Made by a program: the position numbers and the translations under genes. DNA of 64,000 nucleotides, from assembly GCA_035765535.1 (NCBI GenBank), contig DASTXE010000003.1:310001-374000 (forward strand), read 5' to 3'. This DNA is from Rickettsiales bacterium. Its GTDB lineage: Bacteria > Pseudomonadota > Alphaproteobacteria > Rickettsiales > JABCZZ01. The notes beneath the pieces were generated by a model, which was not told the DNA's origin, did no database searches, and saw only the letters and a list, made by a program, of their open reading frames with translations. This document shows positions 53,046 through 64,000 of the stretch, piece by piece (the first letter of the stretch is position 1; each line of letters opens with the position of its first letter).

Positions 53046-53073
53046 TTGCATTATCGCTCACAATCTGTATATT
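53046..53073 (+). promoter_or_regulatory. Promoter of rpsF operon
   Basis: TTGCAT at 53046-53051 and TATATT at 53068-53073 with 16 bases between form a fair sigma-70 promoter, 50 bp before the rpsF start. The short leader that follows contains CCCGG-CAGGCTTTT-CCGGG, a hairpin that might be the S6:S18 autoregulatory site known from rpsF leaders. This last point is a suggestion. Confidence 0.5.
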
Positions 53074-53122
53074 ACGCATCCCCCGGCAGGCTTTTCCGGG
53101 CTAACAATATTTGGAGTATCGT

Positions 53123-53491
53123 ATGCCTCTCTATGAGAGTACTTTTGTTGTGCGTCAGGACGTTTCGCGCGCGGATGTAACTAAAATTGCTGAATTCTTC
53201 ACCGATATCGTCAAGCAGCAGAACGGTAAGGTTGTAAAGAATGAGTATTGGGGCTTGCGTAACCTCGCTTATAAAATCAATAAAAACCGCAAGGGTCACT
53301 ATGTGATGCTCGGCCTGAACGCTTCCCATGAAGCAGTGAAGGAGCTTGAGCGTAACATCGGTCTGCATGAAGACGTGGTTCGCCATCTGACGGTGCGCGT
53401 TGACGCGATCGAAGAAGGTCCGTCGGTCATGCTGCAGAAGTCCGGCCGTGACGAAGAAGAAACATCCCAGGCGTTTGAAGGCGCTGCATAA
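53123..53491 (+). CDS. rpsF: 30S ribosomal protein S6
   Basis: Binds 16S rRNA with S18 on the platform of the small subunit. It is 122 aa, with the typical start MPLYESTFVVRQDVSRADV, then NEYWGLRNLAYKINKNRKGHY near 45-65 and an acidic tail (GRDEEETSQAFEG). I use the ATG at 53123, which follows TTTGGAG. An upstream in-frame ATG at 53111 would overlap the ribosome site. First gene of rpsF-rpsR. Confidence 0.97.
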   Translation: MPLYESTFVVRQDVSRADVTKIAEFFTDIVKQQNGKVVKNEYWGLRNLAYKINKNRKGHYVMLGLNASHEAVKELERNIGLHEDVVRHLTVRVDAIEEGPSVMLQKSGRDEEETSQAFEGAA

Positions 53492-53523
53492 GCATTAAAT
53501 AAAAAATACTAAGGATTAAGATT

Positions 53524-53793
53524 ATGGCATACCAGGCAGCAGAATCACAGTCGGGACAAGGTGGAGCAGGGCGTCGCGTATTTTTCCGTCGCCGTAAATC
53601 CTGCCCGTTGTCCGGCCCCAACGCGCCGAAGATTGACTATAAAGATGTGAAGCTGCTTACCCGCTTCATCTCCGAGCGCGGCAAAATGCTGCCTTCGCGC
53701 ATCACGTCCGTTTCTGCTAAGAAGCAGCGTGAACTCTCCCGTGCGATCAAGCGTGCACGCAATCTCGCATTGCTGGCGTTTGTCGTACAATAA
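53524..53793 (+). CDS. rpsR: 30S ribosomal protein S18
   Basis: An 89-aa ribosomal protein, partner of S6. After a short variable start ([15 protein letters not shown]) it has [20 protein letters not shown], then [20 protein letters not shown] and [20 protein letters not shown], the family core. It follows rpsF by 32 bp and belongs to the same transcript. Confidence 0.97.
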   Translation: MAYQAAESQSGQGGAGRRVFFRRRKSCPLSGPNAPKIDYKDVKLLTRFISERGKMLPSRITSVSAKKQRELSRAIKRARNLALLAFVVQ

Positions 53794-53855
53794 GCTATCC
53801 TGCGGTTATAAATAAGCGGCCAGCCGTCTGGGCTTTCTAAAATCAGCGAGGCCTA

Positions 53856-54788
53856 GTGACTTTGTCCAAACAGGCTATAACGGTTTTATTATGCGGGATC
53901 CTGTCCGGCAGCGCCTTTCTGCTGGCGGTATATAGCCCGCAGGCGCAGCTTTTACCCTTATTCCTGCCCATTCTGCCGCTGGCGTTTATCGGATTGTCGG
54001 TCTCTTTCAGGCATAGCCTGGCAGCGGCCGCAATCGCAGCGTTTATTGTCCTCGTGGCAACCGATAGCGGCACAGTACTGTTCATGGCCGCAATGCTCCT
54101 TATTCCTGCATGCCATTTCATCCGCAAGGCATTATTGTGGCGGGGTGGAGACGCTGAAACCGAATGGTATCCGGTGCTGGAAATATTGTCGGACCTGACC
54201 TTGATGGCTGCCGGCATTTTTATGCTGGCCGTGCTGACAATTAATTATCCTGAGCATAGCGATTTAAAAACCCTCGTATCCCAGTCGATTCTGAGCCAGC
54301 TTGGCAGCCAGATCGATACGAAAGATCCTAACATGGCCCATTTCATGAAGCTTATCATGAGCGACTGGGTATTTATGATTTTCGCTCTCACAGGCTGGCT
54401 CTGGGTCATGATGATTTACGGGATGACGCTGCTGGTGAATATGTTCCTGAACTCACAGCATATGGCGCTGCGCCCGAGTTTGGCGCTGACGCCGCAGGGG
54501 ATACCTGCATGGTTGCCCGCGGTGGTGCTGGCCGGTATGGCGCTTGCTTTTCTAGGCAAGGGAAACGATCATTTTGCCGGTGAAACCGTGTTCCTGATCC
54601 TTATGCTGCCCTATTTCCTATCCGGGCTGGTCAGCCTTCATAATACTTCACGTTCGTGGCGTAACCGTCGTTTCTGGCTCGGTATGATTTATATAGGATT
54701 CCTGTTCTTTCCCTGGGCAATGGTATTGTTCATTGCCAAAGGTGTCCATACGCAAATGGGATCGCTTTTGAAACGTTTTGGCGATTAA
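53856..54788 (+). CDS. DUF2232 family membrane protein
   Basis: A 310-aa inner membrane protein with about eight helices and a GTG start, of the DUF2232 family that follows rpsR in many alphaproteobacteria (in firmicutes a YybS-like relative holds the same place). Function is unknown. SKQAITVLLCGILSGSAFLL is the start, and the larger loop with QLGSQIDTKDPNMAHFMKL near 145-165 is probably periplasmic. In related genomes rplI usually follows. Here it does not, and a small orphan gene and secA come next. Confidence 0.85.
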   Translation: MTLSKQAITVLLCGILSGSAFLLAVYSPQAQLLPLFLPILPLAFIGLSVSFRHSLAAAAIAAFIVLVATDSGTVLFMAAMLLIPACHFIRKALLWRGGDAETEWYPVLEILSDLTLMAAGIFMLAVLTINYPEHSDLKTLVSQSILSQLGSQIDTKDPNMAHFMKLIMSDWVFMIFALTGWLWVMMIYGMTLLVNMFLNSQHMALRPSLALTPQGIPAWLPAVVLAGMALAFLGKGNDHFAGETVFLILMLPYFLSGLVSLHNTSRSWRNRRFWLGMIYIGFLFFPWAMVLFIAKGVHTQMGSLLKRFGD

Positions 54789-54861
54789 TATTTATATAAA
54801 ACAACTAATTAGGCTTCCGTGTTGTAATAAAATCTTCATTTAAGGCGCTGGCTTTGCATGC

Positions 54862-54960
54862 TATAATAAAACCAGTTTGGCGCGGTTAGTAGTCTTGCAG
54901 ATTGCTGGTCAACAAATCCCGCCATACGGTGTGGGATAACCGCGCCACAATTGGGAAAAA
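54862..54960 (+). ncRNA. Structured leader or small RNA before orphan gene 3
   Basis: A TATAAT hexamer at 54862-54867 is followed by TGGCGCGGTTA at 54878-54888, an exact inverted match to TAACCGCGCCA at 54937-54947. The 48 bases enclosed by this 11-bp stem contain further hairpins, for example TCCC...GGGA around GCCATACGGTGT. Downstream, TAAGGCGCCTTA is a perfect palindrome. This is either a folded 5' UTR of the orphan gene at 55031, possibly a regulatory RNA, or an independent small RNA. I match it to no known riboswitch class. Confidence 0.5.
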
Positions 54961-55030
54961 GGCCTAAGGCGCCTTAATCCCTGCGCTGCCTCGCAGAAAA
55001 TCTCTGTGAGTAATCCCGAAGGGGGTGAAA

Positions 55031-55204
55031 ATGGCGCTGAAGCTGCTCGTTGCCGTCTCGCTGCTGGCGGAATGGGCCGGAGCCGTCTGGTATGTGCGGC
55101 GTCATCGCACAGAACTCGGAGCAAGAAAGACGGTTGCTTCGCTTGGGTTCTTCGCCATTGCCAATGCCACTCTGCTAGTGGCGCTGTTCGCGATCGTTCC
55201 GTGA
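55031..55204 (+). CDS. Orphan small membrane protein 3, 57 aa
   Basis: This short frame starts with ATG four bases after GGGGGTG. The product has two hydrophobic helices, residues 4-22 (KLLVAVSLLAEWAGAVWYV) and about 36-56 (SLGFFAIANATLLVALFAIV), joined by a basic turn (RRHRTELGARKT). This would make a small helical hairpin in the inner membrane with the loop in the cytoplasm. No family is recognised. It sits between DUF2232 and secA, where rplI might be expected, behind the structured leader, and it is followed by a stem-loop. Toxin-like small membrane proteins have this shape, but so do many others. Confidence 0.6.
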   Translation: MALKLLVAVSLLAEWAGAVWYVRRHRTELGARKTVASLGFFAIANATLLVALFAIVP

Positions 55205-55210
55205 GCCGTT

Positions 55211-55263
55211 CCGTCCGTGAAGGAAGAAAGTTTTCCTTTTGTGTCTCTGGACACCGCGGACGG
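55211..55263 (+). terminator. Stem-loop after orphan gene 3
   Basis: CCGTCCG at 55211-55217 pairs with CGGACGG at 55257-55263, and inside it AAGGAA at 55220-55225 pairs with TTCCTT at 55233-55238. The structure begins seven bases after the stop codon. There is no T tract, as with the stems behind orphan genes 1 and 2. Confidence 0.45.
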
Positions 55264-55322
55264 GCAGCTCAACAATTTTCCTTCCTATTTAGCTTCAATC
55301 CGGCATTCCGATATAACAGTCA

Positions 55323-55351
55323 TTGACATAAGCCTGTACGGCTCTTATTTG
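55323..55351 (+). promoter_or_regulatory. Possible secA promoter
   Basis: TTGACA at 55323-55328, 17 bases, then TATTTG at 55346-55351. The -35 box is perfect and the -10 box is poor. The secA ATG at 55363 lies so close that the leader would be only a few bases long. Confidence 0.35.
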
Positions 55352-55362
55352 TTTACGCCATC

Positions 55363-58083
<2,721 letters not shown>

Positions 58084-58119
58084 AAAACGAATGAACGCAA
58101 AAACAAACGGAGAGCATTT

Positions 58120-59307
58120 ATGGCAGTAAAAGATATTATCGTTCCTTCCATGGGCGAGTCAGTCTCGGAAGCGACCATTTCAAAATGGTTCAAGAAAGCG
58201 GGCGATGCGGTGAAGCAGGACGAGCCGGTCGCTGAACTTGAAACCGATAAAGTAACGCTCGAAGTCAACGCTCCCGCTGGCGGCGTGCTGAAGGAAATCA
58301 TTGCGAAAGAAGGCAGCACCGTGGAAGTCGGTGCGCTGCTGGGCAGGATTGAAGAAGGCGCAACGGCTGCAGCCGCTCCGGCTGCGAAGGCTGCTGCTCC
58401 GGCGCCTGCGGCAAGCGCTCCGGCACCGGCTGCTGCTTCCTCCGCGCCTGCAAACGCTTCCGGCCCGGCTGCACGCAAGATTGCAGAAGAAGCAGGTGTG
58501 AATCTGGCGGACGTACAGGGCACCGGCAAAGATGGCCGCGCAACCAAAGGCGATGTGCTGGCTCACGCTGCTGCACCACAGGCTCCGAAAAAGACCGCTT
58601 CTTCCGCTGGCCACGAAGAGCGCGTGAAAATGACGAAGCTGCGCCAGACGATTGCAAAGCGTCTGAAGGATTCTCAGAATACCGCTGCAATCCTGACCAC
58701 GTTTAACGAAATCGACATGACGAACGTGATCGCGCTGCGTAACGAATATAAGGACGCGTTCGAGAAGAAACATGGCATCCGCCTGGGCTTCATGTCCTTC
58801 TTCGTAAAAGCGGCCGTTGCGGCGCTGAAGGAAATTCCGGAAGTGAATGCAAGCATCGAAGGCGATGAGATCGTTTACAAGCGCTTCTTCGATATCGGCG
58901 TTGCTGTTGGCGGTTCGCAGGGACTCGTGGTTCCGGTCGTGCGCGATGCCGATGAACTTTCGATTGCAGAAATCGAAGCTGAAATCGCACGCCTTGCCGG
59001 TAAAGCCAAAGACGGCACGCTCGCCATGAGCGACATGACGGGCGGCACCTTCACCGTGAGCAACGGTGGCGTATACGGTTCGCTGCTTTCCACGCCGATC
59101 ATCAACCCGCCGCAGTCGGCCATCCTCGGTATGCATAAGACCGAAGAACGCCCGGTTGCAATCAAGGGCCAGGTCGTTATCCGCCCGATGATGTATGTCG
59201 CGTTGTCCTACGATCATCGCATTATCGACGGCCGCGAATCCGTCACCTTCCTCGTCAAGATCAAGGAAGCGGTGGAAGATCCGCGCCGCCTGCTGCTGGG
59301 CGTCTAA
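58120..59307 (+). CDS. odhB: 2-oxoglutarate dehydrogenase E2 (dihydrolipoyl succinyltransferase)
   Basis: E2 core of the 2-oxoglutarate dehydrogenase complex (also called sucB). At 395 aa it has one lipoyl domain (residues 1-80, lipoyl Lys44 in [11 protein letters not shown]), an Ala/Pro linker, an E1/E3-binding domain around [18 protein letters not shown], and the catalytic acyltransferase domain with [11 protein letters not shown] (His366, Asp370). The succinyl rather than acetyl type follows from the single lipoyl domain and the [10 protein letters not shown] start. E1 (odhA) and E3 (lpd) genes are not adjacent, which is unusual. The gene follows secA and ends in a strong terminator. Confidence 0.96.
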   Translation: MAVKDIIVPSMGESVSEATISKWFKKAGDAVKQDEPVAELETDKVTLEVNAPAGGVLKEIIAKEGSTVEVGALLGRIEEGATAAAAPAAKAAAPAPAASAPAPAAASSAPANASGPAARKIAEEAGVNLADVQGTGKDGRATKGDVLAHAAAPQAPKKTASSAGHEERVKMTKLRQTIAKRLKDSQNTAAILTTFNEIDMTNVIALRNEYKDAFEKKHGIRLGFMSFFVKAAVAALKEIPEVNASIEGDEIVYKRFFDIGVAVGGSQGLVVPVVRDADELSIAEIEAEIARLAGKAKDGTLAMSDMTGGTFTVSNGGVYGSLLSTPIINPPQSAILGMHKTEERPVAIKGQVVIRPMMYVALSYDHRIIDGRESVTFLVKIKEAVEDPRRLLLGV

Positions 59308-59312
59308 AACGA

Positions 59313-59337
59313 AAAGGGCGGGCAACCGCCCTTTTTT
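59313..59337 (+). terminator. Intrinsic terminator after odhB
   Basis: AAAGGGCGG-GCAA-CCGCCCTTT followed by a run of T residues, six bases after the odhB stop codon. Confidence 0.92.
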
Positions 59338-59351
59338 ATTTCGGAGGAGCA

Positions 59352-60518
59352 ATGGCTGAATCTGAGGATAAAAAACGTCAGGCGTTCCGGTTCGTCTTCA
59401 TTATCGGTATTGTCAGCCTGTTTGCCGATTTCACCTATGAAGGCTCGCGCAGCATTGTGGGGCCTTATTTATCACATCTGGGCGCAAGCGGTGCGGCGGT
59501 TGGCATCGTTGCCGGGTTGGGTGAATTGCTGGGCTATGGGCTGCGTATGCTGTCCGGGCGCATCAGCGAAAAGACCCGCAAATTCTGGACCATCACCATT
59601 TTCGGCTACGTCGTGCAGATGTTTGCCGTGCCGCTGCTGGCGCTGGCGGGAAGCTGGCAGGTAGCGGCATTGCTTGTGGTGGCGGAGCGTGTAGGTAAGG
59701 CAACGCGCAATCCTCCGCGCAATGTAATGCTGACCCATGCAGGCGATGTGATTGGCCATGGCTGGGTGTTCGGCATGCACCAGGCGATGGATCAGTTCGG
59801 TGCGATGATGGGCCCGTTATGTGTTGCGGTCGTGCTCGCAAAACAGGGCAATTATAAAACAGCATTCGCGATGCTGCTGATACCTGCATTACTGACGCTC
59901 ATCACAGTTGCGCTGGCCCGCTGCCTTTTCCCCACGCCGGAAAATCTGCATGCGCCATTGGAAGATCTGCAGACAGAAGGCTTGCCGCGTCGGTTCTGGA
60001 TATACCTTGCCGGAGCAATGCTGGTCGCGGCGGGATTCCCTGACTTTGCGCTGATGGCGTTCCACTTCAGCAAAACGGCTGCGGTGCCGGAATCCTGGAT
60101 ACCGATATTTTATGCGATTGCCATGGGAACCAGCGGCTTAGGCTCTCTCCTGTTCGGCAAATGGTTCGACAAAAAAGGAGTGGCAGTATTGCTGCCTTTA
60201 ACGCTCGCAGTCGTAATATTCGTGCCGATGGTCTATCTGGGAGGATTCTGGCTGGCGCTGGCTGGAACGGCCCTGTGGGGGCTGGGTATGGGCGTGCATG
60301 AATCCATTATGCCCGCAGCGGTGACGAAAATGGTGCCGCCTGCACGGCGCGCCTCGGCTTATGGTATCTTTTCTGCCTTCTATGGCGGGGCCTGGTTTAT
60401 AGGCAGTATGGTGATCGGTCTGTGCTACGATCACTCCATTGCGGCGGTAATGGCATTCTGCATCGTGGCTGAGTTATTAGCCATTCCATGCTTTATGAAA
60501 TTAATGCGCCATTCCTGA
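59352..60518 (+). CDS. MFS transporter
   Basis: A 388-aa inner membrane protein with about twelve helices. GSRSIVGPYLSHLGASGAAVG after helix 1 and YGLRMLSGRISEKTRKFW between helices 2 and 3 (the MFS loop, G-R-x-S-x-x-x-x-R-K) identify the superfamily. ERVGKATRNPPRNVMLTHAG near 115 is typical of a poorly studied bacterial branch. The substrate is unknown. GGAGGAG precedes the ATG, and the gene has its own start region behind the odhB terminator. Confidence 0.9.
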   Translation: MAESEDKKRQAFRFVFIIGIVSLFADFTYEGSRSIVGPYLSHLGASGAAVGIVAGLGELLGYGLRMLSGRISEKTRKFWTITIFGYVVQMFAVPLLALAGSWQVAALLVVAERVGKATRNPPRNVMLTHAGDVIGHGWVFGMHQAMDQFGAMMGPLCVAVVLAKQGNYKTAFAMLLIPALLTLITVALARCLFPTPENLHAPLEDLQTEGLPRRFWIYLAGAMLVAAGFPDFALMAFHFSKTAAVPESWIPIFYAIAMGTSGLGSLLFGKWFDKKGVAVLLPLTLAVVIFVPMVYLGGFWLALAGTALWGLGMGVHESIMPAAVTKMVPPARRASAYGIFSAFYGGAWFIGSMVIGLCYDHSIAAVMAFCIVAELLAIPCFMKLMRHS

Positions 60519-60640
60519 TACGATCAGCGATGCCCGTGCCGGAATTTTCGAGTTATAAATTAACGATAAATAAATTGAACAATAATTTAAGAGCAATTAT
60601 AAATGAGCGTAAGACGAGAACAATTTCGCAAGAGAATGCT

Positions 60641-61222
60641 ATGAAGAATAACGGTTTGGGGTGCTTGCTGGTGCAACTGGGCGGAGCGGTGGTTATGGCC
60701 GCAGTGGCAACGGTACTGGTGGTTGAAGGAGCGAATCTGTTTTACGGCAAGGAAGAAGAAAAAGGACGCGGTTATAAGGTTGATATTGCAGGAACCCCTG
60801 CGGCGACCATGCAGGTGGCCGGTGGAGCGGCCGCTCCGGCCGCTTCCGATGCGAAAAAAGAAGATATTGCCTCTTACCTGCAAAAAGCAGACCTGGCACT
60901 CGGTGCCCGCCTAATCAAGCGCTGTGAAACCTGCCATACGTTTGAGAAGGGTAAGCCCAATGCTGTCGGTCCGAACCAGTATGGGCTGGTTGGCCGTAAA
61001 GTTGCAGCAGTCGCAGGTTATGAGTATTCCGACGCCATGAAGGCAAGAAAAGGCACGTGGGGTTTCCAGGAACTGTCCGACTTCATCACCGCGCCGCAGG
61101 AAGTGGTGCCAGGAACGAAGATGGGCTTTGCCGGTCTGAAGAAGCCTGAAGAAAGAGCCGCTCTGTTGGCGTATATCAATAAAAATTTCAGCGATAAACC
61201 CCTTCCTGTTCCGGAAAAATAA
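60641..61222 (+). CDS. Membrane-anchored cytochrome c (CycM/c552 type)
   Basis: A 193-aa electron carrier. An uncleaved N-terminal helix (LLVQLGGAVVMAAVATVLVV, about 9-28) anchors it to the inner membrane. An Ala-rich linker leads to a class I cytochrome c domain with CETCH (Cys95, Cys98, His99) and axial Met161 in GTKMGF. VGPNQYGLVGRKVAAVAGY is the usual loop after the heme site. It would pass electrons from the bc1 complex to a terminal oxidase. I chose the ATG at 60641. The frame opens at 60488 inside the MFS gene. Confidence 0.92.
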   Translation: MKNNGLGCLLVQLGGAVVMAAVATVLVVEGANLFYGKEEEKGRGYKVDIAGTPAATMQVAGGAAAPAASDAKKEDIASYLQKADLALGARLIKRCETCHTFEKGKPNAVGPNQYGLVGRKVAAVAGYEYSDAMKARKGTWGFQELSDFITAPQEVVPGTKMGFAGLKKPEERAALLAYINKNFSDKPLPVPEK

Positions 61223-61223
61223 T

Positions 61224-61703
61224 ATGATCGAAACCCTGATAAGCAATCCGGCCTATATATGGTTAACATTCGGGGCATTGCTTATCGTACTCGAAGCCCT
61301 GACAGCGCCGGGGCTGGGACTCTTTCTGGGCGGCCTGGGGGCACTATGCACCGGTATTATCGTTCAGGCAGGCTGGATTGAAACGGCATCCACTGCACTG
61401 CAATTCACAAGCTTCTTTGCATTCACGATTCTCTGGACGATTGCCCTCTGGAAACCCTTGATGAAGTTTCGCGCCTCGGGTAAGGGAAGCAGCGGTTCCA
61501 AATACCATAACATGGTCGGCGACACGGCAATAGTGCATGGTGAACGCGGATTGAAGCGCGGAGAGACAGGGCAGGTAACCTGGTCCGGTGCGGTGATGAA
61601 TGCGGAGCTCGATGCATCTTCCGCAGTTGATTCCGTGCCCGCGGGTGCGCAAGTGGAAATCAGATCGGTTTCCGGTAACACATTAAAAGTAAAACCCAGG
61701 TAG
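61224..61703 (+). CDS. NfeD-like membrane protein
   Basis: A 159-aa protein with two or three N-terminal helices (about 10-80) and a C-terminal OB-fold (DTAIVHGERGLKRGETGQVT near 100, then VEIRSVSGNTLKVKPR at the end), the short NfeD1b/YbbK-partner type. NfeD proteins act with the stomatin-like gene that follows ten bases downstream, in membrane microdomain organisation or quality control. The ATG follows the cytochrome c stop by one base. Confidence 0.9.
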   Translation: MIETLISNPAYIWLTFGALLIVLEALTAPGLGLFLGGLGALCTGIIVQAGWIETASTALQFTSFFAFTILWTIALWKPLMKFRASGKGSSGSKYHNMVGDTAIVHGERGLKRGETGQVTWSGAVMNAELDASSAVDSVPAGAQVEIRSVSGNTLKVKPR

Positions 61704-61713
61704 GGAGATTCGT

Positions 61714-62649
61714 ATGGCGCTTGGTACAGTGATTGGTCTGGTTATTACGTTCGTTGGCGTAGTGACGATTTTCAAAGGCATCCGTATTGTGCCGCAGCAA
61801 TCGGTATGGATCGTCGAAAAGCTTGGCAAGTTTGACCGTGCGCTGGAACCGGGTCTCAACTTCCTCATTCCTTATATTGAAACGGTTGCATACAAACATT
61901 CGCTTAAAGAATATGCGATGGATGTACAGGAACAGACCGCTATCACGCGCGATAACGTGACGCTGGTAATTGACGGGCTGATTTACCTGAAAATCATGGA
62001 TCCGGTGCATGCTTCTTATGGCGTGAGCAATCCGGTCTTTGCCGTAACGCAGCTGGCCCAGACCACCATGCGCTCCGAGATCGGAAAATTGACGATGGAA
62101 TCCGCTTTTGAAGAGCGCGACCGCCTGAATACGAATATCGTGACGGCTATCAATCAGGCGGCACAGAGCTGGGGTATCCAGTGCATGCGTTATGAAATCC
62201 GTAACATCACTCCCCCCGCAAGCGTGCTGAAAGCGATGGAAATGCAGGTTTCCGCAGACCGCCAGAAACGCGCGGTGATCTTGGAATCTGAAGGTAAACG
62301 CCAGTCGCAGATCAACGTGTCCGAAGGTGAAAAGCAGCAGGTCGTGCTGCGTTCCGAAGCGGCGCAGATCGACCAGATCAACCGTGCCCGCGGTGAAGCC
62401 GAAGCGCTGCTGATGGTGGCGGAAGCGACGGCGGGCAGCATTAAGAAAATTGCTTCCGCGATCAATGAGCAGGGCGGTCGTGAAGCGATCGAGTTGAAAG
62501 TTGCCGAGCAGTTTATCGAAGCGTTCAAGAATCTCGCTAAGACCAACAACACGATCCTGCTGCCCAGCAATATCGGCGATGCAGGCTCCATGGTCGCGCA
62601 GGCGCTGGGCGTATTCGATACCATCCGCAATAACCGCGTCCAAGGCTAA
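61714..62649 (+). CDS. qmcA: SPFH/stomatin-like protein (QmcA type)
   Basis: A 311-aa membrane-anchored scaffold. The N-terminal helix (IGLVITFVGVVTIFKGIRIV) is followed by the SPFH domain (VPQQSVWIVEKLGKFDRALE, DNVTLVIDGLIYLKIMDPV, AQTTMRSEIGKLTMESAFEE) and a long coiled coil with AEALLMVAEATAGSIKKIAS. Paired with NfeD just upstream, it matches QmcA/YbbK and its role in membrane protein quality control. It ends in a shared terminator. Confidence 0.92.
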   Translation: MALGTVIGLVITFVGVVTIFKGIRIVPQQSVWIVEKLGKFDRALEPGLNFLIPYIETVAYKHSLKEYAMDVQEQTAITRDNVTLVIDGLIYLKIMDPVHASYGVSNPVFAVTQLAQTTMRSEIGKLTMESAFEERDRLNTNIVTAINQAAQSWGIQCMRYEIRNITPPASVLKAMEMQVSADRQKRAVILESEGKRQSQINVSEGEKQQVVLRSEAAQIDQINRARGEAEALLMVAEATAGSIKKIASAINEQGGREAIELKVAEQFIEAFKNLAKTNNTILLPSNIGDAGSMVAQALGVFDTIRNNRVQG

Positions 62650-62663
62650 TATTCTTAGAAGTT

Positions 62664-62701
62664 AAAAGACGCTAGACCGCGGCAAGGCCTGGCGTCTTTT
62701 T

Positions 62702-62703
<2 letters not shown>
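62664..62703. terminator. Bidirectional terminator
   Basis: AAAAGACGC at 62664-62672 pairs with GCGTCTTTT at 62692-62700 and continues into T residues to 62703. The stem is flanked by A residues on the left, so it can also end the convergent aroA-cmk transcript, whose stop codon it touches. Confidence 0.85.

Positions 62704-64000
<1,297 letters not shown>

Noticed and set aside
58180..59352. Open frame of 390 codons on the minus strand opposite odhB
   Set aside because: Antisense shadow of a well-supported gene, with an unlikely amino acid composition and no start signal.

Overview
The window reads as chromosomal DNA of an alphaproteobacterium of moderate GC. Pointers are a very large NAD-specific glutamate dehydrogenase, the rpsF-rpsR-DUF2232 block, a 7Fe ferredoxin of the FdxA type, an EPSP synthase that is followed by (here fused to) cytidylate kinase, and several families of intergenic palindromic repeats. 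I cannot place it below class level. No rRNA, tRNA, CRISPR array or transposase was seen.

Layout. 1-19.3 kb is mostly housekeeping: an unrecognised 791-residue protein, the glutamate dehydrogenase, trhO-coaD-mazG on the minus strand, ferredoxin, a divergent SDR/LysR pair, a secreted DUF1501/DUF1800 pair, glutathione peroxidase, an OsmC protein and a two-gene ABC exporter. 19.7-45.1 kb is a large surface polysaccharide locus. It holds a glucose-6-phosphate isomerase-like gene, an initiating phosphoglycosyltransferase, an O-antigen ligase/polymerase, seven glycosyltransferases, an ExeA-type ATPase, two GH16 glycanases (one with a degraded active site), export protein, outer membrane barrel, chain-length protein, BY-kinase-like ATPase, flippase and acyltransferase, with a chemoreceptor and a porin inserted in the middle.

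45.3-51.2 kb is an accessory block. A DUF2235 hydrolase is divergent from a four-gene oxidative operon: cytochrome P450, two proteins that I find to be distant homologues of each other, and a DyP-type peroxidase. This operon is my best candidate for an undescribed system. 51.4-64 kb returns to core genes: a CHAP lipoprotein, fabD, rpsF, rpsR, a DUF2232 membrane protein, secA, odhB, an MFS transporter, a membrane-bound cytochrome c, an NfeD/stomatin pair and the aroA-cmk fusion that runs off the right edge.

Two further themes stand out. Three small orphan genes (15742-16080, 19406-19573, 55031-55204) sit alone between core genes, each with a hairpin-rich leader, a strong Shine-Dalgarno and a downstream stem-loop. 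Several dispersed repeats show paired base changes between copies, which implies selection on RNA or DNA hairpins.
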